From contig NZ_CP089593.1 in NCBI RefSeq assembly GCF_021249405.1, forward strand, positions 1 through 64,000: 64,000 nucleotides of DNA. The letters run 5' to 3'. Of this stretch, positions 45,356 through 55,367 are shown in pieces (within the stretch, counting starts at the first letter, position 1; each line of letters begins with the position of its first letter). This stretch comes from Halobacterium zhouii (GTDB lineage Archaea > Halobacteriota > Halobacteria > Halobacteriales > Halobacteriaceae). The notes below the pieces were generated by a model. It saw only the letters and a program-made list of their open reading frames with translations, did no database searches and was not told the origin of the DNA. Both the position numbers and the translations under genes were made by a program.

Positions 45356-45530
45356 GTTTTGCCCTGCGCTCGGCGCGCTTCGCGCGCCGTCGCTCGGCAA
45401 AACCTCCACTAAAAGCACTCCTCCCTCCCGATGGTCGGTCGTCGGCCCGCGCTCCCTGCGGTCGCGCGGTGAACCGGCGACCTGCCGGGGCCTGTCGGCC
45501 CGCTCGGTCGCCGGATGCTAACTCGCCGGC
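45356..45530 (+). repeat. 3'-linked dispersed repeat, copy 3
   Basis: Hairpin TTTTGCC ... GGCAAAA (45357-45403) with a GGCGCGC/GCGCGCC inner stem, core CACTAAAAGCACTCCTCC (45407-45424), then GTCGGTCGTCGGCC and a GGCGACC/GGTCGCC region. Downstream of the thermosome gene in sense orientation; later blocks are less conserved. Confidence 0.7.
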
Positions 45531-45596
45531 GTTCCGGATTGCCGTCTCCCGCACCGCTCGCTCACCACTCTGCGACTTTTTTCGAACGGGAGAAGA

Positions 45597-45604
45597 CATT
45601 TACC
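45597..45604 (+). promoter_or_regulatory. TATA-like box, lipoprotein gene
   Basis: CATTTACC within ACATTTACCACCGC, 30 bases before the ATG at 45627; matches the promoter of the lipoprotein at 10085. Confidence 0.5.
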
Positions 45605-45626
45605 ACCGCTGGGTGTGGCCGTCAGT

Positions 45627-46526
45627 ATGCGAACCCGCCGCGACTTGCTCGCGACGGCCGGCGTCGGCCTCGCCGCACTCGCGGGCTGTAGCCGGTTCCC
45701 GAATCTCGACGCACCCTCCTCGACCAGGTCGAACACGACCACCCCGACCGATACGACTGGTGACTCGACGACGGTCGACTCCATCCGCGAGCCAACACTG
45801 CTGTCGTGGGGCGAAACCGCGACCATCGACGGCACGGCGGTGACGCCGCGCGCCACGACCGTCCAGCACTCCGCATTCTATCAAGCGTACCCGGACGCAC
45901 TCGGGGTATTCTCGTTCGGAAACAGGCGGGCGCTGTTCGTCACGGTCACCGTCCAGGGCGATGATCCGCGACCCGCACCGGAGGACTTCGCCGTCATCAC
46001 GGACGAGACCGTACAGGCGTGGACGACCGACGGAGACTCGTCGCGCCGGCTCCCCCGCGACGGGCAGCCGTACGAACGTGACACCCGAGTTGGCTGGCTG
46101 CGGTTCGACCTCTCCGCCCCTGTGTCTGCTTCCCAGTTCCGAGTGCAGTTCGGCGGCGAATCCGAGGGCGCGGTGCACTGGTCACTCCCCGACGACGCCG
46201 TCGCCGCGCTTCAGGCACCGCCACCCGTGTTCTCCGTCACCGAGTTCAGCGCGCCCGACACTGTTCCCCGTGACGAATCGATTCCAGTTTCCGCGACCGT
46301 CGAAAACCGCGGTGACGGCGCGGGGACGTTCCGGGCAGCGTTCAATCAGGCGGGACCACTCTACTGGTCTGACCCCGTCTCGTTCGCCCTCGAACCCGGC
46401 GAGTCGCGGGAGTGGAATACGCTCGTCACGACACACCAGGAGGTTGAGCGGGCAGACACCGTTTCCTTCGCGCTCATCACGGCGGACGACCGACTCAAAC
46501 GTACTGTCGAAATCACGGACGCCTGA
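45627..46526 (+). CDS. Uncharacterised lipoprotein with CARDB-like domain
   Basis: 299 residues. Signal RTRRDLLATAGVGLAALAGC (Tat-like RR, lipobox LAGC), Thr-rich linker, a first beta domain (GTAVTPRATTVQHSAFYQ), and a C-terminal segment VFSVTEFSAPDTVPRDESIPVSATVENRGDGAGTF that resembles the CARDB/Ig-like repeat of secreted archaeal proteins. Exported and membrane-anchored; function unknown. Confidence 0.75.
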   Translation: MRTRRDLLATAGVGLAALAGCSRFPNLDAPSSTRSNTTTPTDTTGDSTTVDSIREPTLLSWGETATIDGTAVTPRATTVQHSAFYQAYPDALGVFSFGNRRALFVTVTVQGDDPRPAPEDFAVITDETVQAWTTDGDSSRRLPRDGQPYERDTRVGWLRFDLSAPVSASQFRVQFGGESEGAVHWSLPDDAVAALQAPPPVFSVTEFSAPDTVPRDESIPVSATVENRGDGAGTFRAAFNQAGPLYWSDPVSFALEPGESREWNTLVTTHQEVERADTVSFALITADDRLKRTVEITDA

Positions 46527-46590
46527 CCCAAACGACCGCTGTCGTCCCGCAAAAGGAGGTTCTAAGTGCCGGCCTGCAAGAATTGCGGGC

Positions 46591-47577
46591 ATGGAGACGC
46601 TCCTGCTCAACAAGGAGGACGTACACGAGAACACACCGATGCCGGAACTCATCGCGGCCATCGAGGACGCCTTCGAGGCGTACGAGACCGGCGACGCCCA
46701 GATGCCCGCGAAATCCTACATCGACCTCCCGCAGTACAACGGCGACTTCCGTTCGATGCCCGCGTACCTCGACGCCGGCGACTGGGACGCCGCCGGCATC
46801 AAGTGGGTGAACGTCCACCCGGACAACCCCGAGAAGTTCGACCTCCCCACCGTCATGGGGACGATGGTGTACTCCGACCCCGAGAACGCCTACCCGCTCG
46901 CCATCATGGACGGCACCGAACTCACCATGAAACGCACTGGCGCGGCGGCCGCAGTGGCCACCGACTACCTCGCCGTCGAGGACGCCACGAGCTTCGGCGT
47001 CGTCGGCGCCGGCGTCCAGTCCTACACCCAACTCGAGGCAATCAGCACCGTCCGAGACATCGAGGAGGTCGTCGTCTCAGACCTCGACGACGACGCTGTC
47101 GACGCGTTCGTCGACCACTTCGACGACCGCTTCGACGTCCGCGGCGGTTCCATCAGCGACGCCGGCCACTGCGACGTCCTCTCCACGGTCACGCCCGTCG
47201 AATCCCCCGTCGTCTCCCCCGACGACGTCGGCGACGACACGCACATCAACGCCATGGGTGCCGACGCCGAAGGCAAACACGAACTCGCCGACGACGTTCT
47301 CCTCGATGCCAAACTCGTCATCGACGACCACGCTCAAACTACTCACTCCGGCGAAATCAACGTCCCCTACCACGAGGGCGTCCTCGACGACGACGACATC
47401 CACGGCCAGATCGGCGAACTCGTCACCGACAAGACGGACGCCCGAACCCCCGAGGATGGCGTCAGCGTCTTCGACTCCACCGGCCTCGCCATCCAGGACG
47501 TCGCCGCCGCCCACGTCGTCTACGAACACGCCAACGAACACGGCAACGGCTACGAATTCGACCTGCTCGGCGTATAG
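46591..47577 (+). CDS. Ornithine cyclodeaminase / alanine dehydrogenase family enzyme
   Basis: 328 residues of the OCD/mu-crystallin family. MPAKSYIDLPQYNGDFRSMPAYL near residue 40 and TMKRTGAAAAVATDYLA near residue 113 (catalytic Lys/Arg region) precede an NAD-binding fold with FGVVGAGVQSYTQLEA near residue 135. THINAMGADAEGKHEL and SVFDSTGLAIQDVA follow. Archaeal members are often alanine dehydrogenases; either activity is possible. A family-1 repeat follows directly after the stop. Confidence 0.87.
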   Translation: METLLLNKEDVHENTPMPELIAAIEDAFEAYETGDAQMPAKSYIDLPQYNGDFRSMPAYLDAGDWDAAGIKWVNVHPDNPEKFDLPTVMGTMVYSDPENAYPLAIMDGTELTMKRTGAAAAVATDYLAVEDATSFGVVGAGVQSYTQLEAISTVRDIEEVVVSDLDDDAVDAFVDHFDDRFDVRGGSISDAGHCDVLSTVTPVESPVVSPDDVGDDTHINAMGADAEGKHELADDVLLDAKLVIDDHAQTTHSGEINVPYHEGVLDDDDIHGQIGELVTDKTDARTPEDGVSVFDSTGLAIQDVAAAHVVYEHANEHGNGYEFDLLGV

Positions 47578-47865
47578 TACCTTTTGCTGCGCTCACTCGG
47601 GCGCTGTCGCGCCCTCGCTCGCTGGCAAAAGCTACGCTAAAAGCACTCCTTCTTCGGTTCGTTCGCGTTGCTCACTCCCCTCAGTCGTCGGCCCGAGCGC
47701 TCGCGTTGCTCGCGCTCGGTGGTTACGCGAGCCGGGCGGGACCAAAGGTCCCGCTGGAAGCCGGCCGTAGGCCGGCGACGACAGCGAGCGTGACGTCGTC
47801 AACGCGTAGCGTTGACGGAAAACCGCTTCACTCAGGCTCTTCGAGCCGTTCGCTCGCGGAACTAG
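47578..47865 (+). repeat. 3'-linked dispersed repeat, copy 4
   Basis: Directly after the OCD-like stop: CTTTTGC ... GGCAAAAG stem (47581-47630), core GCTAAAAGCACTCCTTC (47636-47652), CAGTCGTCGGCC, GCGCTCGCG hairpins, two extra hairpins GCCGGCCGTAGGCCGGC-like and AACGCGTAGCGTT, and end CAGGCTCTTCGAGCC. Confidence 0.75.
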
Positions 47866-47924
47866 CGGCGACCGGCTGTGGCGGCTGCTGACGGGACTGG
47901 CTGATTCGACTGCCGATCACTATC

Positions 47925-47943
47925 GGCTGCGTAGGTTCAAGTA
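47925..47943 (-). repeat. Box-3 repeat, second copy
   Basis: Reverse complement TACTTGAACCTACGCAGCC, identical over 19 bases to 36202-36220. Flanks GGTTGGCCCCG and GATAGTGATCGG also match. The remaining bases to 48111 show no supported ORF. Confidence 0.7.
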
Positions 47944-48111
47944 CTACAACGGGGCCAACCTTGCGCGTGACCTGAACAGGACCGCGAGGCGCCAGCGGTT
48001 CGAGGCAGCGGGCCTCGGTACGCACGGCCACTCGGCCGGAGCGTGAGTGCGACACCGCCTCGCGGAGCAGCAGTCGTCGCCCGTGAGCAATCTGTGGGTA
48101 GGCGCCTCGGC

Positions 48112-48330
48112 CTACTCCGTAGCGTCGCTGTTCGTCTGGTCCGAGACGTAGTCTGAGACCTTCGTGACGGCCCACAGCGCGACGATAAACGGCGCCAGCG
48201 GCACGAGGAGCACCAGCAACACGAGGAACACCAGCCAGCCGATGGTCGTCATCTCGGCGTCCGGACGCGAGCGGTACGGCGGCGTCACCGTACGCAGAAC
48301 CTTCTTTACGGGCTTGGGAGCGACGCTCAT
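48112..48330 (-). CDS. Small membrane protein (DUF7535-like)
   Basis: 72 residues: basic N-terminus (APKPVKKVLRTVTPPYRSRP), then one long membrane helix IGWLVFLVLLVLLVPLAPFIVALWAV, and a short acidic end. Typical haloarchaeal mini membrane protein; function unknown. Divergent from leuS. Confidence 0.65.
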   Translation of the reverse strand: MSVAPKPVKKVLRTVTPPYRSRPDAEMTTIGWLVFLVLLVLLVPLAPFIVALWAVTKVSDYVSDQTNSDATE

Positions 48331-48467
48331 ACCCGGAGATTCGACGCCGACGCGAAAAAGTGTTTCTCGCGGAACTATTCGCTGGCGGGCCACTGGTCGA
48401 ACTGGGCCGACTGTCGTATTGAAAGGCCTTTGCCCCTCCCCGTCTTACCCCCGTTCAAGAGACACAC

Positions 48468-51116
48468 ATGGGACAGGATGACGGCTACGACCATCAGGCC
48501 ATAGAGCGACGCTGGCAGCGCCAGTGGGACGAGGCCGACGTGTTTCGGGTGCCGGACGATGCCGACGACCCGGAGTACGTACTGGCGATGTTCCCGTACA
48601 CCTCCGGACAGCTTCACATGGGTCACGTCCGGAACTACGCGATAACTGATGCCTTCGCACGATACCGCCGGATGGACGGAGAGGAGGTGCTCCACCCGAT
48701 GGGGTGGGACTCGTTCGGACTGCCCGCCGAAAACGCCGCAAACGAACGCGACACGAATCCACGGGAGTGGACCGAGCGCTGCATCGAGCAGATGCGCGAG
48801 CAGTTCGAGTCGCTGGGCTTCGGCTACGACTGGGACCGCGAAATCACCACCTGTGACCCCGACTACTATCGGTGGAACCAGTGGATCTTCAACCGGTTCC
48901 GCGAGGCTGGACTGGTCGACCGGCAGGCAGCGACCGTCAACTGGTGTCCGTCCTGTGAGACGGTGCTGGCCGACGAACAGGTAGAGGGCGACGAGGAACT
49001 GTGCTGGCGCTGTGGTACCCCCGTCGAGGAGCGGGACCTCGACCAGTGGTTCTTCCGCACCACCGAATACGCCGACGAACTGCTCGACGCCATCGACGAC
49101 TTGGACGGCTGGCCGACCAACGTTCGAGACATGCAGCGCAACTGGATCGGCCGGACCGAGGGCGCAGAAGTCCCGTTCACACTCCACACGCCCGCCGGTG
49201 ACGAGGACGTCGTCGCGTTCACGACGCGCCTCGACACCATCTACGGAGCGACTTACTTCGCACTGGCCCCCGACCACCCGCTGGCCGAGGCCGCTGCCGA
49301 GCGCGACGACGAGGTCGCTCACTTCGTCGACCACGTCGCCGACCCCGAGGGTGACGAACCACAGGGAATCCGGACCGACCTGACCGCGACCAACCCCGCG
49401 ACCGGCGAGGACATTCCCGTCTTCGTCGCGGACTTCGTCCTTTCGGACGTCGGCACCGGCGCGCTGATGGCTGTCCCTGCCCACGACGAGCGCGACCACG
49501 CCTTCGCGCAGTCCCACGACCTGCCGATCCGGCAGGTGGTTGCGCCCGAGAGTGATGAGGACGTCGACGTCGAGGAAGCCGCGTTCACGGACGACGGTGT
49601 GCTGGTGGACTCCGGCGACTACTCGGGGCTGGCGAGCCAGACGGCCCGTCAGGAGCTGACGGCGGACCTCGACAGCGCCGAGTCGGCGGTCCAGTACCAG
49701 CTCCGGGACTGGGGCGTCTCCCGCCAGCGGTACTGGGGGACGCCGATTCCGGTCGTCCATTGCGAGGACTGCGGACCGGTGTCGGTGCCCGACGAGGACC
49801 TGCCGGTGGAACTGCCCGAGTTCGTCCACACCACCGGCAACCCGCTGGACGCCGCCGAGGAGTGGAAGCACACGGACTGTCCGGAGTGCGGCGGCCCCGC
49901 CGTCCGGGAGACCGACACGATGGACACGTTCGTCGACTCGTCGTGGTACTTCCTGCGGTTCGTCGCGCCGGACCTCGACGACGCGCCGTTCGACGTCGAG
50001 CGAGCCAACGACTGGATGCCGGTCGACGAGTACGTCGGCGGCGTCGAGCACGCCGTGATGCACCTGCTGTACTCGCGGTTCGTCACGAAGGCGCTGGCCG
50101 ACCTGGATCTGCTCGACCACCGCGAACCGTTCGAGGCGCTCACTACGCAGGGGATGGTGCTCGGCGAGGACGGCACGAAGATGTCGAAGTCCAAGGACAA
50201 CGGCGTTTCCCCCGAGCGCATCGTCGAGGAGTACGGGGCCGACACCGCGCGACTGTTCGTGCTCCGTGCCGCTCGGCCAGACAAGGACTTCCCGTGGAGC
50301 GAGGAGGGCGTCCGGTCGAGTAACGCGTTCCTCGAACGACTGCTCGAGATGGCCCGCGGGGTCGACGCCGACGCGACGCCCGCCGACACTGACCCGGCCG
50401 CCGAGTACGTCGCCCGTGAGGTCGCCGCAACCGTAGAGACGGCGACCGAGCACTTCGAGGAGATGGAGTTCAACCGGGCGGTCCAGGTGGTCGACGAGAT
50501 GGTGTCGCTGCTGGTCCGGTACCGCGACCGCGAAGAGGCCGACGCCGGCGTTCTCGCGCGCGGCGTCGAGGTCGCCGTGAAACTCCTGGCGCCCCTGGCG
50601 CCCCACGTCTGCGAGGAGTGCTGGGACGAGATGGGCGGCGACGGGTTCGTTGCAGAGGCCGCGTGGCCGACGCCGGACCGGGACGTGAGCGACCACGGAC
50701 AGGCGTCCCGGCTGGTCGACCGGACCCGCGAGGACGTCCGGGACATCGTCGACGTCGCCGGCATCGAGGAGCCGACCGGCGTCGACGTGGTCATCGCCCC
50801 CGACTGGATGTACGACGCGCTCGAGATCGCTCGTGGCGCGGACGGCGACGTGGTCGGCGCGGTGATGGGAGACGAGGACCTCCGCGAGCGGGGTGAGGAG
50901 GCGGCCGACTACGCGAAGGACCTCGCGGCCGAGGCACCCGCGATTCCGGAGCCACTCGGCCCCGACCGAGAGCGCGACACGCTGGAGCGGGCCGCGTGGC
51001 TCCTCGAATCGGAGTTCGACGCGCCGGTCCGGGTGCTCGACGCCGAAGAGGCAGACGACGACCTCGCGGGCAAGGCCGAGCCTGGTCGTCCCGCGATTCA
51101 CGTCCACGAAGACTGA
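48468..51116 (+). CDS. leuS: Leucyl-tRNA synthetase, bacterial-type
   Basis: 882 residues. HIGH motif [21 protein letters not shown], then [22 protein letters not shown] in [12 protein letters not shown] near residue 570; zinc pairs CPSCET and CWRCG near residue 155-185, and CEDCG / CPECGG. The CP1 editing insert follows the zinc module, the bacterial layout, unlike the longer archaeal-eukaryal LeuRS. Leu codons lean to CTG, whereas neighbours prefer CTC, a qualitative sign of different ancestry; transfer from bacteria into haloarchaea is my inference. Confidence 0.95.
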   Translation: MGQDDGYDHQAIERRWQRQWDEADVFRVPDDADDPEYVLAMFPYTSGQLHMGHVRNYAITDAFARYRRMDGEEVLHPMGWDSFGLPAENAANERDTNPREWTERCIEQMREQFESLGFGYDWDREITTCDPDYYRWNQWIFNRFREAGLVDRQAATVNWCPSCETVLADEQVEGDEELCWRCGTPVEERDLDQWFFRTTEYADELLDAIDDLDGWPTNVRDMQRNWIGRTEGAEVPFTLHTPAGDEDVVAFTTRLDTIYGATYFALAPDHPLAEAAAERDDEVAHFVDHVADPEGDEPQGIRTDLTATNPATGEDIPVFVADFVLSDVGTGALMAVPAHDERDHAFAQSHDLPIRQVVAPESDEDVDVEEAAFTDDGVLVDSGDYSGLASQTARQELTADLDSAESAVQYQLRDWGVSRQRYWGTPIPVVHCEDCGPVSVPDEDLPVELPEFVHTTGNPLDAAEEWKHTDCPECGGPAVRETDTMDTFVDSSWYFLRFVAPDLDDAPFDVERANDWMPVDEYVGGVEHAVMHLLYSRFVTKALADLDLLDHREPFEALTTQGMVLGEDGTKMSKSKDNGVSPERIVEEYGADTARLFVLRAARPDKDFPWSEEGVRSSNAFLERLLEMARGVDADATPADTDPAAEYVAREVAATVETATEHFEEMEFNRAVQVVDEMVSLLVRYRDREEADAGVLARGVEVAVKLLAPLAPHVCEECWDEMGGDGFVAEAAWPTPDRDVSDHGQASRLVDRTREDVRDIVDVAGIEEPTGVDVVIAPDWMYDALEIARGADGDVVGAVMGDEDLRERGEEAADYAKDLAAEAPAIPEPLGPDRERDTLERAAWLLESEFDAPVRVLDAEEADDDLAGKAEPGRPAIHVHED

Positions 51117-51142
51117 AGTGACCGCCGTGGCTGGGCCAGCTC

Positions 51143-51610
51143 GTGGGCGAGTTCACCGACGACGTGCACGCGGCGCTCCGCGACGCCCTCGCCAGCCACG
51201 ACACTGCGCGCGACTGGCGGACGGAGTGGTACGCCGACCGGACGCCCGTGGATGTTGCTGGCGTTCCCGGTGACGACTCGCCACTCGTGTTCGTGGAGGT
51301 GGAGATGCGTCGGGCTGATCCCGCGAACAATCCCGTGAAACTGGCGCGGCACGCCGCTGATGGCGAGTTCGACGCGCCAGTGCTGCTCGTTCAGGTGTTC
51401 AGTGGCTACTACGACCTGGACAGTGGCGGCGTCTCCTCGAAGCGCGAGAACGCGACGTTCGTCGGTTGTCTCGCCGAAGAATCAGTCGACGGCTTCGACT
51501 ACCACGCCGTCGATCTGCGGTTCACGCCGCCGAAGCGTGGCAGGCGCGAACCAGAGAACTGGCGGGATGCCGTCGAAGACGTCGCCGGCGAAATCGCCGA
51601 GTTACTCTGA
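51143..51610 (+). CDS. Hypothetical protein, possible PD-(D/E)xK-like fold
   Basis: 155 residues, GTG start 26 bases after leuS. RDWRTEWYADRTPVDVAGVP then PLVFVEVEMRRADPANNPVKLARHA gives a D-(x)n-ExE pattern with a nearby Lys, as in some PD-(D/E)xK nucleases, but the spacing was not verified and I would not assign activity. The C-terminal AVDLRFTPPKRGRREPENW is basic. Possibly co-transcribed with leuS. Confidence 0.5.
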   Translation: MGEFTDDVHAALRDALASHDTARDWRTEWYADRTPVDVAGVPGDDSPLVFVEVEMRRADPANNPVKLARHAADGEFDAPVLLVQVFSGYYDLDSGGVSSKRENATFVGCLAEESVDGFDYHAVDLRFTPPKRGRREPENWRDAVEDVAGEIAELL

Positions 51611-51652
51611 ACGACGCGAAACGTTTTCTCGGTCCGCCGGAAAGCCTTGCTT

Positions 51653-52854
51653 GTGTCGTCTTACCTCCTCTACACGCTAGAGACGAGTCGAGCGGAGGGC
51701 GTGACGCCCAGCGACGCGCTCGCGTACGTGGGATGTCTCCGCCGCCGGCGCGACCCTGACGCGTCCGTGTTCGGCGGGAATCTTGTCGTTCGAGCGGACG
51801 CCGGCCACGACGACGCGGCCGTCGAACATGCTTGCGAGTACCTCGGTGTCCCGCGATACGTCAAGTACACCGCCAACGACACGTCCGACGCGGCGACCGG
51901 GCGACTCTACGCGCGCGACGAACACGGCAGGTGGGTGACGCGGCGAGACGTGGAGGCGTGGCCGGACGAAGACGGTCCCGACGCCAAGTACGAGACGTAC
52001 GCACCCGCCGCCGGCGACGACGTGCCTCCTGACCCGGAGTGGTTCTCGTCGTGGAAGCAACACCCGGCCGCCGTCCTCCAGCGCGAGCACGACTTCGACA
52101 GCCTCGGCTACCTCGCCGCCACTCCGGGGGACGATGCGGCGGACGTTGTCACGGAGTGTCCTGAACCCACCACTCAAGAGTCGTTTCACGGGGACGTGGC
52201 CTACCACGCCATCTGGGAGTACTACTCCGCGGACGACGTACCGCCGAATCCAGAAACCCGACTGACGGCAGCGTACGAGGCGACGTCCGGCTACCGCGGT
52301 GTCGAGGTTTCCGGCGTTACCGTGGACGGACAGTACGTCGCGGTGACCCTGACGGCGCCGCCGACGCTCTCGCCGCGAAAAGCCGCCTGCCTTCTCCGGT
52401 GGCTTGCCCGGGACGCCTACGACGACCGGTGGGATGACTCACAGCACCCACCGACGAGTCGAACCGCCGGCGTCGCCTCCGCCGACCAGAGTGCGGAGGC
52501 GGCGATTCAGACGGTTCGTGCCAGCGACGCCACCACGTACCCGGTCGATTTGACGTACCCGTCTGCTGGGCGCTCCCCGGGGACATCGACCGGAAACTCG
52601 CCAGAGAACGCGTCGACACGGCCGCGGAGCGGTGGAATCTCGGTGACACTGCTGTTCATTGCGTCGACGGCGTGCTTGGTGTCGAAGTTGCGCCGCGGAG
52701 CGTTCACTCGCCGTGGCTTGTCACCCACTGGCTCAGGAACGCGCTTCACGGCGACGGACACCCGGAGAACCCGGTCGGGTTCGGTGCACGGCGCGTTGCA
52801 GTCAGCACGACTTGTGGGTCGCTCGCCGACCACGTCGACGCGTTCGGCGAGTGA
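51653..52854 (+). pseudogene. Frameshifted gene of unknown family
   Basis: The first frame from GTG 51653 (SSYLLYTLETSRAEGVTPSD..., PEWFSSWKQHPAAVLQ, LRWLARDAYDDRWDD) is protein-like to about 52555. Beyond that this frame becomes Thr/Arg/Ser shadow, while the frame shifted by -1 reads VCWALPGDIDRKLARERVD, GVEVAPRSVHSPWLVTHWL and LHGDGHPENPVGFGAR to a TGA at 52852. Joined, the product would be about 400 residues. I do not recognise it. Either a real frameshift, a sequencing error, or programmed frameshifting. Confidence 0.55.
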
Positions 52855-52878
52855 CCCGCGTCGACCTTCGAGCGCTCG

Positions 52879-53274
52879 TCACTCGATGTCGATGCTCGTC
52901 GCGTCCTCGCTCGCCCTCGATTTCGGTAGCTGGACGGTGAGCACGCCGTTCTTGAACGTCGCAGTCGTCTCCTCTTTGTCCACCGGTTCCGGCAGCGAGA
53001 CGCTGCGGTTGATGGAGCGTTTCGTTCGCTCGCGGTGGATGTAGCTCTCGTCCTCGTGGGACGCGCTCTCGTCCCGGCTGGCCGAGATGCGAAGCGACCC
53101 TTCCCGGAGTTCCACGTCGATGTCCTCTCGGTCGAATCCGGGCAGGTCGGCGGTGAGGACGAACGCGTCGCCAGTGTCCTCCAGGTCCACGGCGAGCCCG
53201 CTCCCTCGGTTCATCTCTCCCATGCGGTCGAACAATCGTTCGACTTCCTCGAACGGACTGCTTCCTCGTGCCAT
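52879..53274 (-). CDS. hsp20: Hsp20/alpha-crystallin-type small heat-shock protein
   Basis: 131 residues. Alpha-crystallin domain: DAFVLTADLPGFDREDIDVELREGSLRISA, then ESYIHRERTKRSINRSVSLPEPVDKEETTATFKNGVLTVQLPK with the usual Gly-Val-Leu. A short N-terminal arm and little C-terminal extension. ATP-independent holdase. A TATA-like GTTTTCATC lies about 25-30 bases upstream of the start. Confidence 0.95.
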   Translation of the reverse strand: MARGSSPFEEVERLFDRMGEMNRGSGLAVDLEDTGDAFVLTADLPGFDREDIDVELREGSLRISASRDESASHEDESYIHRERTKRSINRSVSLPEPVDKEETTATFKNGVLTVQLPKSRASEDATSIDIE

Positions 53275-53359
53275 ACTCTAACAGATGACCTGAGACGATG
53301 AAAACTCTGTGGCCAGAGGGTGGTCAAATGCCGTCGGAACTACGGGGCCGGAAAACCGA

Positions 53360-53565
53360 TAGCATCCGCGAACGAGCGGCGGGCGGTTCGGAGCGAAGCG
53401 AGAACCGCCGAATGCGCGAACGGCAAGCGAAGCGAGCCGTGAGCAACGTGAGTGAGCGGAGGCCGACGACCGAACGGAGCGCGGTAGCGCGAAGTGAGTG
53501 GAGGAGTGCTTTTGGTGTCGCTTTTGCCGAGGGCGCGCGGAGCGCGCCCGGAGCGCAAAAGCGCC
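53360..53565 (-). repeat. 3'-linked dispersed repeat, copy 5
   Basis: Immediately downstream of pheA2 in sense: CGCTTTTGCG...CTCGGCAAAAGCG stem around GGGCGCG/CGCGCCC, core ACCAAAAGCACTCCTCCAC (near 53500-53518 on minus), GGTCGTCGGCCTCCGCTC, GCTCACGG hairpin, CCGTTCGCGCATTCGGCGG arm ending near 53360. Together with the hsp20 promoter it accounts for the gap 53275-53565. Confidence 0.75.
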
Positions 53566-54372
53566 CTACGTGACGTGCGCTGTGTCGTACGACCCGAGTC
53601 GCCGGACCCAGCCGTTCTCCGCGAGGGCTTCGACGTCGGCGATGGCGGCCTGAGTGCGGTCCTCGTAGAGGCCGGCGGCGACGTCGACGTGGAAGAGGTA
53701 GTCGCCGAGGCGTTCACCGGAGGGGCGGGACTCGACCCGGGAGAGGTTGATGCCGCGGTCCGCGAACGGCTCCAGGAGTTCGAGAAGGAGTCCGGGGTAG
53801 TTGGCGTTCGGGTAGACGACGAACGAGGACTTCCCGCCGGCGTCCGAGCGCTCCTCGGGGGGTGCGACGACGAAGAAGCGCGTGGCGTTGCTCGTCTGGT
53901 CCTGGACGTCCTCGGCGAGCACGTTGAGTTCGTCGCCGCCGGCGTCGGGGTGCGCGATGGCGGCGACGCGGTCGTTCTCGCTCGCGAGTTCGACGCCGCG
54001 CGCGGTGGACGCGACGGCGCGCCGGTCGACGTCCGGGTGGTGTTCGTCGAGGTAGCGACGGCACTGCGCGAGCGCCTGGGAGTGGCTCGCCACGGCGTCG
54101 AACCCGGACTGCTGGGCGAGCAGCGCGTGCTGGATGGGGGTGACGACTTCCTTCAGGACGGCGAGGTCGGTCTCCGCGAGCGCGTCGAGGGTCTCTGTTA
54201 CCGACCCCTCGATGCTGTTCTCGATGGGGACGACGCCGCGGTCGGCGCGCCCGTCGGCGACGGCGTCGACGATGCCGCGCACGGATTCCGTGAACGCGAT
54301 GTCGCCGTCCGTGACGGCACGCGCCGCGCGGTGGGAGTACGTGCCCGAGGGTCCGAGCGTGACCATCTGCAT
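53566..54372 (-). CDS. pheA2: Prephenate dehydratase
   Basis: 268 residues. Starts MQMVTLGPSGTYSHRAARAV; the PDT domain continues with PIENSIEGSVTETLDALAE, and SNATRFFVVAPPEE is the conserved TRF motif. The C-terminal ACT domain has ESRPSGERLGDYLFHVDV, the ESRP phenylalanine-binding motif, implying feedback inhibition. Converts prephenate to phenylpyruvate for phenylalanine synthesis. An in-frame ATG two codons in is an alternative start. Confidence 0.95.
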   Translation of the reverse strand: MQMVTLGPSGTYSHRAARAVTDGDIAFTESVRGIVDAVADGRADRGVVPIENSIEGSVTETLDALAETDLAVLKEVVTPIQHALLAQQSGFDAVASHSQALAQCRRYLDEHHPDVDRRAVASTARGVELASENDRVAAIAHPDAGGDELNVLAEDVQDQTSNATRFFVVAPPEERSDAGGKSSFVVYPNANYPGLLLELLEPFADRGINLSRVESRPSGERLGDYLFHVDVAAGLYEDRTQAAIADVEALAENGWVRRLGSYDTAHVT

Positions 54373-54418
54373 ACCTCCCCGTAGGGCCGGGGCGTGGGAA
54401 AAGCGCGTCGGGCGCGTG

Positions 54419-55051
54419 TTACGTGTACTCGTCCACGACGTCGGCGATGTTCTCGCCCTCGCTCTCCCCGGGGAGGATGTCGCCGAGCGCTGCCCCGAAC
54501 GCTGCGAGTGCCCAGACGACGCTCACGCGCGCCACCGAGACGAACGGGTCGGCCTGGACGTCGATGCGCCCCCACAGCACCATCATCAGCGCCGCGGTGC
54601 CGAACGCGACGGTGAGGATGCCGACGAGCCGCCGCGGCAGCACGCCGAACAACGGCTTTCGCTTCTCGACGTTCTGGATGTCAGCCCAGTACACCAGGCC
54701 GTACGTCATCGTCGCGACGAACGCCGCGTTCACGAGGAAGAACAGCGGGACGCCAGCGACCTGCGTGTTCACGAAGTGCGCCGCGATCTGGTTGACGCCG
54801 TCCTCTACGAGTAGGGGCACGGCGAAGATGACCGCGCCGACGAACGCCTCCGCGACGTCCCGGGTGGTGTACTTCTGGATGTGCTCCCCGAGGACGCCGG
54901 CGCTCGAGAGACCGGCGGCGAGGTGCATCGCCTCCGCGACCTCTCGTTGTTCGTCCGGGCTGTCAACCGTTTCCTGGAGCTCCTGAAGTTGGTCGAGGAG
55001 GTCGTCGACGTCCGCGCCGCGGTCCTCGCTCGCGTCCGGTGCGTCGTTCAT
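54419..55051 (-). CDS. DUF2391-family integral membrane protein
   Basis: 210 residues: an N-terminal coiled region (VDDLLDQLQELQETVDSPDEQREVAEAM), then about five membrane helices (VAEAFVGAVIFAVPLLV, GVPLFFLVNAAFVATMTYGLVYW, LVGILTVAFGTAALMMVLWG, VWALAAFGAALGDILPGE). WADIQNVEKRKPLFGVLPRRLVG is the family signature loop. Function unknown; 46 bases upstream of pheA2 on the same strand. Confidence 0.78.
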   Translation of the reverse strand: MNDAPDASEDRGADVDDLLDQLQELQETVDSPDEQREVAEAMHLAAGLSSAGVLGEHIQKYTTRDVAEAFVGAVIFAVPLLVEDGVNQIAAHFVNTQVAGVPLFFLVNAAFVATMTYGLVYWADIQNVEKRKPLFGVLPRRLVGILTVAFGTAALMMVLWGRIDVQADPFVSVARVSVVWALAAFGAALGDILPGESEGENIADVVDEYT

Positions 55052-55142
55052 CGTCGGACGTACCGAGGGGACTGTGAAAACGACGGGGGTGATGGTTCGC
55101 CGGCGGGTCGACGAGCCGACGGATCGGGCGCCTAGTTCGAGG

Positions 55143-55295
55143 TTAGTCGAACGCGTACCCGCCGAGGACGAGTGCTGTGCCGAGCACTACCATCACGAAC
55201 GCGAACGCGCTCGGAATCCATCTCGGGAGGAACAGCGCGAGCAGTGTGAGTTGGACGCCGACGAGCATCGTCTTCGCGCCCTCGTAGTCGGTCAT
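55143..55295 (-). CDS. 50-residue two-helix membrane miniprotein
   Basis: MTDYEGAKTMLVGVQLTLLA begins the first helix, a short loop PRWIP follows, then AFAFVMVVLGTALVLGGYAF the second helix. Composition and charge layout are those of a genuine membrane protein; it fills the gap between the DUF2391 and lpdA genes. No function assigned. Confidence 0.6.
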   Translation of the reverse strand: MTDYEGAKTMLVGVQLTLLALFLPRWIPSAFAFVMVVLGTALVLGGYAFD

Positions 55296-55367
55296 GCCCG
55301 GAGCGTCACAGGGTGCGGAGAAAAGCGGTTCGCTGCCAGTCGAGAAACCGGGGGGAGCGTCGGCTCG

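Noticed and set aside
48375..51107. 910-codon open frame antisense to leuS
   Set aside because: Arg/Val/Gly-rich translation with no domain; a GC-rich shadow of a certain gene.
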